DNA of 10,047 nt from an uncultured Erysipelotrichaceae bacterium (GTDB lineage: Bacteria; Bacillota_I; Bacilli_A; Erysipelotrichales; Erysipelotrichaceae): contig CADBND010000010.1 in NCBI GenBank assembly GCA_902795875.1, positions 1 through 10,047 of the forward strand, given 5' to 3'. Positions 1 to 6,296 of this stretch are shown here, piece after piece. The translations under genes were made by a program, and so were the position numbers. The notes under the pieces were generated by a model. It had not been told where the DNA came from and searched no databases. It saw only the letters and a program-made list of their open reading frames with translations. Position 1 is the stretch's first letter. Every line of letters begins with the position of its first letter.

Positions 1-86
1 TCCGAGATGTCTGCGATATCATCCTGCAAAGTGACAACGACCATTCTCCAATCACCGAGATCATCGAACGTTTCATAAAAAAATGA
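1..86 (+). CDS. C-terminal fragment of an unidentified protein
   Basis: The frame beginning CGA at base 3 stays open to TGA at 84-86 and encodes about 27 residues, ending in ITEIIERFIKK. The mixed hydrophobic and charged character looks like a normal amphipathic C-terminal helix. The stop codon falls in the left arm of a hairpin shared with the convergent recA gene, as expected for a real gene end. The 5' part lies outside the window and no family can be recognised from so short a tail. It could be spurious, but stop-in-terminator placement on both sides makes a true gene end more likely. Confidence 0.5.
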   Translation, partial: RDVCDIILQSDNDHSPITEIIERFIKK

Positions 87-108
87 AGATCATTGATCTT
101 CATTTTTA
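78..108. terminator. Bidirectional terminator between convergent genes
   Basis: The arms TGAAGATC (84-91) and GATCTTCA (95-102) pair around a 3-nt loop, flanked by an A run on the left and a T run on the right. On either strand this gives a stem followed by U residues, the form of a rho-independent terminator. The stop codons of both converging genes (84-86 plus strand, 90-92 minus strand) lie within the stem, so no separate 3' untranslated region is needed. Confidence 0.75.
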
Positions 109-1121
109 TTGATCATTTTTTCCTTGATTTGAGCAGTGATCTCTTCATCGATAGCAGGATTTGCCTGCAGATAAGCTCTTACGGCATCACTTCCCTGTCC
201 GATCTTTTCTCCTTTATAGGCATACCATGAACCGGACTTCTCGATGATTCCCATTTCTACGCCCATATTGATGACTTCCGAAAGATGAGAGATCCCTTCG
301 CCATAATAGATCTCGACCTGGCAGGTCTTGAAAGGCGGAGCGACCTTATTCTTGGCGATCTTGACATTGACTTTATTTCCGATCACTTCCTGACCGTTTT
401 TGATCGCTTCGGATTTACGCACTTCCATACGGATCGTAGAATAGAACTTCAAGGCCCTGCCGCCTGTCGTTGTTTCCGGATTCCCAAACATAACGCCGAC
501 TTTTTCACGTAACTGGTTGATAAAGATCGTTGTACATCCGTTCGCATTCATCGCACCGGCAAGTTTTCTCATCGCCTTAGACATTAGACGGGCATGCAAG
601 CCGATATTCGAATCGCCCATTTCTCCATCCAGTTCCGCCTGCGGTACCAAAGCAGCAACAGAGTCGATAACGATGAGATCGATCGCACCTGATTTGATCA
701 GGACTTCGGCGATCTCAAGAGCTTGTTCACCTGAATCAGGCTGCGACAGGATGAGTTCATCCACATCGACGCCAAGTGCTTTGGCATATCTGGGATCGAT
801 CGCATGTTCTGCATCGATGAAAGCGGCTTTTCCACCGGTCTTCTGACATTCGGCGATACACTGGAGAGCCAATGTCGTCTTTCCTGAAGATTCCGGACCA
901 TATATCTCTATGATCCTTCCTTTCGGAAGCCCACCTACACCCAAAGCATGATCTATTGCAAGGGAACCGGTAGAGATCGCATCGACATCCACATTGGCAT
1001 GCTCGCCAAGTCTCATGATGGACCCCTTGCCATACTGTTTCTCAATAGCTTTCAATGCTTCGTTGAGCAACTGTTCCCTTTTATCGATACTTGTTTCATT
1101 TGCTTCTTCTTTTTTAGCCAT
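90..1121 (-). CDS. recA: RecA recombinase
   Basis: RecA is the ATP-dependent strand-exchange protein of homologous recombination and the co-protease that triggers LexA cleavage in the SOS response. It forms filaments on single-stranded DNA in the cytoplasm. The 343-residue product has the expected length. The Walker A motif GPESSGKT is at residues 75-82, Walker B LIVIDSVAAL at about 149-158, and the DNA-binding L1/L2 region follows, including GGRALKFYS near 220-228. The chosen start is the ATG at 1121, preceded by AGGAGGG about 8 nt upstream. A TTG one codon earlier is also possible but less likely. The stop is TGA inside a hairpin terminator. pgsA lies 46 bp upstream on the same strand with no terminator between, so the two are probably co-transcribed. 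The cinA gene often found between them in Bacillus is absent. No LexA-type operator was recognised near the start. Confidence 0.98.
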   Translation of the reverse strand: MAKKEEANETSIDKREQLLNEALKAIEKQYGKGSIMRLGEHANVDVDAISTGSLAIDHALGVGGLPKGRIIEIYGPESSGKTTLALQCIAECQKTGGKAAFIDAEHAIDPRYAKALGVDVDELILSQPDSGEQALEIAEVLIKSGAIDLIVIDSVAALVPQAELDGEMGDSNIGLHARLMSKAMRKLAGAMNANGCTTIFINQLREKVGVMFGNPETTTGGRALKFYSTIRMEVRKSEAIKNGQEVIGNKVNVKIAKNKVAPPFKTCQVEIYYGEGISHLSEVINMGVEMGIIEKSGSWYAYKGEKIGQGSDAVRAYLQANPAIDEEITAQIKEKMINKNEDQ

Positions 1122-1167
1122 CAATATGACCCTCCTAATTCATTATTCGCTGATTCTTTTTGAATTC

Positions 1168-1761
1168 CTACATCGACTCAAAAATATTGTCGCTGACCTG
1201 CATGAAATAAGAATAACCGCCGGCTACAGAAATAAATGTCGTGAACCAGATCAGTATCTCGTCCATCGGAATGAACCAGAGTTCGAATGGCAGATTATTC
1301 AAAAGAATGATTATGATCGTGATCATCTGCAACGCAGTCTTGAGTTTTCCAAGGATCCCTGCTGAAACGACTGTACCATGTTGCGCAGCGATCATTCGGC
1401 ATCCGTCAACGACGATATCGCGTAAGATCATCAGGATGCAACATACCAGCGGGATCATATGCTTGTAAGATAAGATCAGAAGCATCATGTTCACAAGGAG
1501 CTTATCGGCGATAGGATCGGCAAACTTGCCGAAGGTGGTAACCATATTTCTCTTTCTGGCGATATTCCCATCAAGAAAATCAGTAAATGAAGCAATCGCG
1601 AATATCGCAATAACGATCAGATTCAAATAAGGAAGAGTTACATTGCCTATTGTAAAAGATCCAAGATGAATACCCACTTCGTTATATGGAAAGAGCCAGA
1701 CCAGCGCCAGTACCGGCACCAGAACGATCCTGAATAATGTCAATTTGTTCGGTAGATTCAT
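1168..1761 (-). CDS. pgsA: CDP-diacylglycerol-glycerol-3-phosphate 3-phosphatidyltransferase
   Basis: PgsA is an integral membrane enzyme. It transfers the phosphatidyl group from CDP-diacylglycerol to glycerol-3-phosphate, the committed step to phosphatidylglycerol and cardiolipin. The 197-residue protein carries the complete CDP-alcohol phosphotransferase motif: D64-G65, A68-R69, G78, D82 and D86, with an extra Asp at 61. Hydrophobic stretches near 8-25, 41-60, 87-115, 143-155 and 168-187 fit a six-helix membrane protein. The N terminus MNLPNKLTLFRI is typical of the family, which fixes the start at 1761. The stop is TAG. No SD sequence lies at usual spacing before this ATG; the nearest purine-rich GAGG is 24 nt upstream. 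An extended -10-like element sits 6 nt before the ATG, which would give a leaderless mRNA. recA follows 46 bp downstream. Confidence 0.96.
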   Translation of the reverse strand: MNLPNKLTLFRIVLVPVLALVWLFPYNEVGIHLGSFTIGNVTLPYLNLIVIAIFAIASFTDFLDGNIARKRNMVTTFGKFADPIADKLLVNMMLLILSYKHMIPLVCCILMILRDIVVDGCRMIAAQHGTVVSAGILGKLKTALQMITIIIILLNNLPFELWFIPMDEILIWFTTFISVAGGYSYFMQVSDNIFESM

Positions 1762-1767
1762 AAAACT

Positions 1768-1776
1768 ATTTTAGCA
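1768..1776 (-). promoter_or_regulatory. Extended -10 element close to the pgsA ATG
   Basis: On the minus strand TGCTAAAAT ends exactly 6 nt before the pgsA ATG, so sigma-A initiation at the usual distance would begin at the A of the start codon. No good -35 was found. This competes with the more classical promoter at 1794-1821, and which is used cannot be decided from sequence. Confidence 0.35.
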
Positions 1777-1789
1777 CATTTATTTCCTC
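1771..1789 (-). other. SD plus two-codon minimal ORF (Met-Cys-stop) before pgsA
   Basis: On the minus strand GAGG (1789-1786) is followed after 6 nt by ATG TGC TAA (1779-1771), in the same frame as pgsA and four codons upstream of its ATG. It may be chance, or it may place ribosomes for re-initiation at the SD-less pgsA start. Confidence 0.25.
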
Positions 1790-1793
1790 ATTA

Positions 1794-1821
1794 ATTATAT
1801 ACCAACTAGATTTATATTCAA
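1794..1821 (-). promoter_or_regulatory. Sigma-A-type promoter upstream of pgsA
   Basis: On the minus strand TTGAAT (1821-1816) and a consensus TATAAT (1799-1794) are separated by 16 bp. Predicted initiation is near 1786-1788, at the GAGG preceding the minimal ORF. It would drive pgsA and recA. The spacing and near-consensus hexamers make this the best pgsA promoter by classical criteria. Confidence 0.6.
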
Positions 1822-1835
1822 GTTAAATGAATATA

Positions 1836-1860
1836 AAACAAAAGACCTCTTAGGGTCTTT
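1836..1860 (-). terminator. rnpB rho-independent terminator
   Basis: On the minus strand AAAGACC (1860-1854) pairs with GGTCTTT (1847-1841) around a 6-nt loop, followed by a T-rich stretch. It lies just after the RNase P RNA 3' end and separates that transcript from pgsA. Confidence 0.8.
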
Positions 1861-1867
1861 CAGAAAC

Positions 1868-2194
1868 AACATTCAATAAGCCATGTTCTGTACTGGACAA
1901 TCATTTATCTGCATTTTCATGCCCCGGAAATCACTTCATTTTGCTATCCCAGGTTCCCCTACCAAATTTGGGTTTCTCGCTTACGGGGTTTATCACGTTC
2001 CATTTCCGCATTTCTGCTTATTCGTCACTTTGACACTTTTACAGGCTATCTCCATGGATCTCTCTTTAGGATATTCGCCAGCCGTCAGCTTACGCTGCCC
2101 AAGCTTATCGTTTCACTTGGCATAAACACTACATCCGTCGCAGGATGTGCGAGCATGGACTTTCCTCTGATCTCTCAGCGATTGTCTGAATGTT
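1868..2194 (-). ncRNA. rnpB: RNase P RNA, type B-like
   Basis: This is the catalytic RNA of ribonuclease P, which removes 5' leaders from tRNA precursors together with the RnpA protein. The universal core is clear: GAGGAAAGTCCATGCTCGCA near 2167-2148, GCGAGAAACCCAAATTTGG (1980-1962) running into AGGGGAACCT (1960-1951), and ACAGAACATGGCTTA (1891-1877). The ends are set by helix P1, where AACATTCA (2194-2187) pairs with TGAATGTT (1875-1868). The AAACCC/AAATTTGGTAGGGGAACC block resembles the Bacillus (type B) form. At about 327 nt it is shorter than the roughly 400-nt B. subtilis RNA, so some peripheral helices must be reduced. The 5' end overlaps the gpsB stop codon and a terminator follows immediately. 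Confidence 0.95.
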
Positions 2195-2507
2195 ATTTTT
2201 TATAAACGAGTTCTTCCAGTCTTGAGATCCTCTTAAGAACATCGACCGAACTGTAGGAAGTCGTATTCGACAGATCGAATGCCATCTTATGTCCTTCAAG
2301 TTCGATATTCTTGGCTGTCAGGTCTTTGACCTGATTCTGTAAAGTCGTTACTGCATCGAGCAACTGCTGGATATTGTCTTCCATGATCTGGTAATCTTCA
2401 AGAACACTGTCAAGGAAGGCATCCACTTCAGCCGGAGAATATCCTTTGAAATCGATATTGAACTCTTTATTGAGGATTTCTTCTGGTGTGAGGTTCAGCT
2501 TTTCCAT
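2193..2507 (-). CDS. gpsB: Cell division protein GpsB (DivIVA-related)
   Basis: GpsB is a small cytoplasmic coiled-coil adaptor that links the division machinery with class A PBPs; in B. subtilis it helps shuttle PBP1 between division site and side wall. The 104-residue product has the DivIVA-type N-terminal lipid/PBP-binding domain: KEFNIDFKGYSPAEVDAFLD, where Y23, D29 and D33 align with the PBP-docking groove residues Y25, D31 and D35 of B. subtilis GpsB. A coiled coil spans roughly 34-72. The C-terminal trimerisation segment contains SNTT and DVLKRISRLEELV, closely matching the B. subtilis SNTT...DILKRLSNLE pattern. The start at 2507 is set by AAGGAG 6 nt upstream; a longer frame from 2564 has no family support. 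The gene is divergent from recU and the PBP gene, its expected partner. Its stop codon overlaps rnpB. Confidence 0.95.
   Translation of the reverse strand: MEKLNLTPEEILNKEFNIDFKGYSPAEVDAFLDSVLEDYQIMEDNIQQLLDAVTTLQNQVKDLTAKNIELEGHKMAFDLSNTTSYSSVDVLKRISRLEELVYKK
2199..2204 (-). promoter_or_regulatory. Possible rnpB -10 box inside the gpsB 3' end
   Basis: On the minus strand TATAAA lies in the last sense codons of gpsB, 6 nt before about 2192. Initiation there would almost match the start of P1 at 2194. The -35 region at 17 bp is poor (TCTCAA). Co-transcription with gpsB followed by 5' trimming is the alternative. Confidence 0.4.
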
Positions 2508-2524
2508 ATCTATCTCCTTCATAA

Positions 2525-2552
2525 ATAATAACATAAAAAACGGCTCTTTCAA
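2525..2552 (-). promoter_or_regulatory. gpsB promoter
   Basis: On the minus strand TTGAAA (2552-2547) and TATTAT (2530-2525) are spaced 16 bp apart, with an upstream TG making an extended -10. The predicted start near 2518 falls inside the AAGGAG ribosome-binding site, so the leader would be only about 11 nt. Confidence 0.55.
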
Positions 2553-2582
2553 GCAAACTAGCATTTTAACGCATCATTATTA

Positions 2583-2588
2583 TATAAT
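2583..2588 (+). promoter_or_regulatory. -10 box for the recU-PBP operon
   Basis: A consensus TATAAT lies 17 nt before the recU ATG. The predicted start near 2595 is directly at the SD (AGGTG, 2596-2600). No convincing -35 was found at 16-18 bp. Confidence 0.45.
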
Positions 2589-2605
2589 ATTTTTTAGGTG
2601 AAAAT

Positions 2606-3169
2606 ATGAAGTACCCGAACAGCGGCAAAGTCTACGAGAAACCGAATGTTTCTGCTTCCAACAGAGGCATGTCTCTTGAAGAAGATATCAATAAGACCAA
2701 CCGGTATTATCTAAACGAAGACATCGCCGTGATCTACAAGAAGCCGACTCCGGTGACGATCGTCAAAGTCGACTATCCCAAACGAAGTGCGGCCAAGATC
2801 GTCGAAGCCTACTTCAAGCTTCCTTCCACCACGGACTACAACGGTATATACATGGGGAAATATATCGACTTCGAGGCGAAAGAATGTGAATCGGCTACTT
2901 CCTTTCCGTTTTCATCTATTCACGCTCATCAGATCCAGCATCTGCGTGACGTGATAAAGCATGGGGCTATAGCCTTCATCATATTGCGTATGACACATTA
3001 CGATGAAGACTTTCTGATTAAAGCAAATGATTTTATCCAGTTCTATGATGCCGGGAAGCGTAAATCACTTCCCTACCGGTGGATCACAGAAAACGGTTTT
3101 CTTATTCCGAAAACTTATACAAAGCCCTGTGACTACCTGCTTATCGTGAAAAACGTTTTTGAATTGTAG
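2606..3169 (+). CDS. recU: RecU Holliday junction resolvase
   Basis: RecU is the Firmicutes Holliday-junction endonuclease that resolves four-way recombination intermediates and modulates RecA; it is also needed for chromosome segregation. The 187-residue length matches the family (about 200). The nuclease core is visible as T76-D77 in STTDYNGIY and E90-x-K92 in YIDFEAKE, the D...ExK arrangement of its metal site. The N-terminal NRGMSLEEDINKTNRYYL is also family-typical. The ATG at 2606 follows AGGTG with 5 nt spacing. The PBP gene starts 9 nt after the recU stop, the recU-ponA order known from Bacillus, and gpsB is divergent with 98 bp between the starts. No defect was seen. Confidence 0.95.
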   Translation: MKYPNSGKVYEKPNVSASNRGMSLEEDINKTNRYYLNEDIAVIYKKPTPVTIVKVDYPKRSAAKIVEAYFKLPSTTDYNGIYMGKYIDFEAKECESATSFPFSSIHAHQIQHLRDVIKHGAIAFIILRMTHYDEDFLIKANDFIQFYDAGKRKSLPYRWITENGFLIPKTYTKPCDYLLIVKNVFEL

Positions 3170-3178
3170 GGAGAAATT

Positions 3179-6100
3179 ATGGCAAACAAAGTAAAAAAGA
3201 GAAAAAAGATAAACAAGATCAATCTATGGGCTACGATCGTATCGATCATAGCTGCGATCGGACTGATTGGACTGGTGGCAGGGATCGTAATCATTGCGAC
3301 CCTTTTACGCAACAAGCCTGTCCTCAATCCTTCTGATTTCGATCAGCAGGAATCTTGAGTCATCTACGACTCACAAGGTGAAGAGATCGCCAACCTCGGT
3401 CTGGTCATCCGGCAGAACGTCGAATACGAAGAGATCCCGAATTGTGTAATAGATGCCTTCGTTGCCATCGAAGACTCCCGTTATTTCCAGCACAACGGTT
3501 TTGACGTACCGCGTTTCACCAAGGCCATCCTTGAAAACCTGAGAACGATGTCCTTCGGTCAAGGCGGTTCTACTTTTACGATGCAGTTGGTGAAGAACAC
3601 CTACTATACCGATGATGATACCGGCGAACAGGCAGCCAGAAGCGGTGCAAGTGGCATTAAGAGAAAAGTACAAGAGATCGCTCTGGCGATGGAATTAGAA
3701 AATATCAAATCGAAACAGGATATCTTTGAGTCCTATGTGAACAAGCTGAATTTCGGCGGATCCTACAACATTCGAGGTATCCAGAAAGCGGCACAATACT
3801 ATTTCGGTAAAGACCTCAAGGAATGCGGTCTCGTAGAAGGCGCGTTGCTTGCGGGCGTCATAAACGCTCCGAATTACTACAACCCCTTCTACAATCTGGA
3901 AGCAGCACAGGACAGAGTCTATGAAGTCCTATATCAGATGAAGAATCACGGCTATATCGATGATGCAGAATACAAGCTTGCCAGATCTGTGAAGATCGAA
4001 AACGTCCTCAAAGATCCCTACACCTCTGATAAGGAAGGCGAAGGTATCCCTTATCAGGCATATATCGATCAGGTCGTTGCGGAAGTCATGGAGCTTACCA
4101 ATCTCGATCCATATACGACTACAATGCATATCTACACCTATATGAACAGAGGCATCCAGGAAGAAATGGACGCCATACAGGCTGGAAACATGGATGAAGA
4201 ATATCTGCAGTTCCCGGATGATTACTTCGAATGTGCATCTGTATGTATCAAGAACTCTACCGGTGAAGTCGTCGGGATCCTGGGAGGAAGAAACTACGCT
4301 AACGGCGGTCAGCTGCTTCTGAACCACGCGACCGAACAATATAAGCAGCCAGGTTCGACGATCAAACCGATCCTCGATTACGCATTAGCTTTCGAGAATC
4401 TCGGCTGGGCAACGGACCACGTCTTATGTGACAGACCGATGTGGCTCGATCCGGCAACTAACATTCCGGTCATCAACGATTCCGGAACCTATGTAGGAGA
4501 CGTCACATTAAAACAGGCAGTCGGTCAATCAATAAATACCTGTGCGATCCAGACGCTTCAGGCAGTCCTGGATGAAAAGAAATATGAATATGTCGTGAAC
4601 TATGCGCAATCTTTAGGATATAATTTCACTCTTGATGATTTCGATATTCAATATGCGATCGGCGGTAATACTTGTGAAGTTACGCCTTATCAACATGCGG
4701 CAGCTTATGCGGCCATCATGAACTACGGTGTCTACAACAAGCCGCATACGATCTCCCGTATCGAATTCACGAATGGAAAATCTCCGATCACTCCGGTATA
4801 TAATTCCACTGAAGTCCTGTCGGAAGCCGCATCCTTCCTTACAACGGAACTGATGTATTCCAATGTTGAAAACTATGGCGGTTCTTATTCCTTCGTCAAG
4901 AATGATGAATATGCCGTATATGGAAAGACCGGAACGACTGACTATGGTTCTACGGCTGTCGATTACGGGATCCCTTCCGGATCGATCAAAGACGGCTGGC
5001 TCGTTGCCGCTACAAGCGAATACACCACAGTGACCTGGGTCGGATACGAAAAGATCGTTACCGGACAGCCCTCTTATATCACCAGAGATTTCTATTACAA
5101 CGACAGACCGCAAGGCAAGATCGCACATCTTATCCTGGATGCTGCCTATGAATATGGTGAAAACAAGCCTGAAAAGCTCACCAAGCCAAACGGTGTTACA
5201 AGCATCACTCACGTTATAGGTACCTGGCCATATGCTGCATTCACTGAAGGTATGGACGAGTCCTTACGTACGACAGGTCTGATCAAATCTGATTCCGTCA
5301 AGCTGGTCTCCCTGGCTACACCGACCATCTCCAATCTGGATGACCTCGACATCCAAGTCGATTCCGCATTGACGATTGAATGGTCTGAGTATCCTGATAA
5401 GAACAAGCTCGATACAGCATCCAGCGTAAAAGACATCTCCTTACGCAATTCTTCCGGAGAAGTCATTATCGCGGCAACCGGAACGTGTTTATTCGATTAT
5501 ACGAAACTCTACGGCCCGATCCGCTATATGGCGGATGTAACGGTAAACGGCAAGACCGAACATGTCGTATCCGAAGACAACAAATACGATATGAACCTCT
5601 CTGCCTCACCCGGTGACCGCGTCAAAGTTGAAGGCTATTACGCATTCGAAAACGGCTCCTTTACTTCAAATAAGATCAGTGAAGAAGGAACGATCACCGA
5701 AAGCATCGAGATCCCTTCCAACGCCTCTGCCGATCAGATGGAATCCTGGGCGAATCGTTATAATTTCGTTAATTATAAGGATCCTGAATACACAAATGAT
5801 CCAAACCTTTTAGCTAAGAAATATAAAGTAACCGATCAAAACGGTGCCGAATTGCAACCAGGTCAAAGGATCACCGTCTCCGATCCTTCCTTCCGGATCG
5901 ATGTCGTTTACTATTTGGAAAGAGATCATACGATCGAGATCGTACCGACCTCATCCAACGGTGGTAAGACTCTCAACTTAACGGCGAAGATCGATGATTA
6001 CTCAACATTTGACAGCTGGACAACTTCAAACGGAGGATCACTCGACGGCTACGAAGGCCTGAGCATCTCGCAAAACGGACCGACTTTGACGATCACGGTC

Positions 6101-6226
6101 GATGGTACACCGGCAGTAACATCGCTTGCCTTAAAGGCATCCAGTGACTACAAGTCTGCCAACATAACCGTGTACATCAACACATCGGAAGATGGAACGA
6201 TCACGGTCGATACGCAACAACAGTAA
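3179..6226 (+). pseudogene. ponA: Class A penicillin-binding protein (PBP1 type) interrupted by an in-frame TGA
   Basis: This bifunctional murein synthase would polymerise (GT51) and cross-link (transpeptidase) peptidoglycan on the outer membrane face. From the ATG at 3179 (SD GGGAG, 9 nt after recU) the frame has a basic tail (residues 1-13), a membrane helix (about 17-43), then TGA as codon 60 (3356-3358), and stays open to TAA at 6226. All motifs lie after the stop: catalytic E98 in EDSRYFQHNGFD, GGSTFTMQLVKN, KQDIFESYVNKLNFGG, then transpeptidase S393-T-I-K396, S451-I-N453 and K583-T-G585. About 330 further residues form a Thr/Ser-rich beta extension, possibly fibronectin-III-like. No ATG, GTG or TTG in frame lies between the TGA and E98. 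The next ATG is 3548, giving an 892-residue frame without anchor or catalytic Glu. Mutation, sequence error or suppression are all possible. Confidence 0.85.
3356..3373 (+). repeat. Perfect inverted repeat containing the in-frame TGA
   Basis: TGAGTC (3356-3361) and GACTCA (3368-3373) form a perfect 6-bp stem with a 6-nt loop, and the premature stop codon makes up the first three bases. With a small bulge the stem can be extended by CTT/AAG. It lies inside coding sequence, so it may be chance. The geometry does not match a bacterial selenocysteine insertion element (SECIS). Confidence 0.4.
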
Positions 6227-6233
6227 TACATAC

Positions 6234-6260
6234 AAAGGTCTGCTTCGGCAGACCTTTCTT
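6234..6260 (+). terminator. Terminator after the PBP gene
   Basis: The perfect 10-bp stem AAAGGTCTGC (6234-6243) and GCAGACCTTT (6248-6257) has a stabilising TTCG tetraloop and a short pyrimidine tail, 7 nt after the TAA. It ends the recU-PBP operon. Confidence 0.85.
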
Positions 6261-6263
6261 ATG

Positions 6264-6296
6264 ACGAAATAAAAAGTAGAGATCATTCTCTACTTT
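6264..6296 (-). terminator. Terminator of the truB-ribF-rsmF-asp23 cluster
   Basis: The arms AAAGTAGAG (6273-6281) and CTCTACTTT (6288-6296) pair around a 6-nt loop. On the minus strand TTTATTT follows the stem. The asp23 stop codon lies within the upstream arm. The plus strand also has T-rich sequence after the stem, so it may act in both directions. Confidence 0.8.

Noticed and set aside
1122..1124. TTG start for recA one codon upstream
   Set aside because: The ATG at 1121 fits the family N terminus and SD spacing equally well and is the usual codon.
1883..2125. Plus-strand 80-codon open frame
   Set aside because: It lies wholly antisense to RNase P RNA and has no ribosome-binding site or family likeness.
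2508..2564. Longer gpsB start at 2564
   Set aside because: The extra residues have no resemblance to the family, overlap the promoter, and the strong AAGGAG directs the ATG at 2507.
3179..3358. Stand-alone 59-residue membrane peptide
   Set aside because: It could be translated, but it is simply the basic tail and anchor of the PBP; the continuing open frame with all PBP motifs explains it better.
3356..3420. Selenocysteine insertion (SECIS) downstream of the TGA
   Set aside because: The hairpin starts at the TGA itself and its loop is only 3 nt beyond the codon, not the roughly 16-37 nt of bacterial SECIS. The weak GGTG/CGCC stem further on is not convincing, and no selenoprotein chemistry is expected at this linker position.
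3929..5212. Minus-strand open frames under the PBP gene (136 and 199 codons)
   Set aside because: They are antisense to clearly conserved GT51 and transpeptidase motifs, have no SD or recognisable domain, and arise from codon bias on the coding strand.
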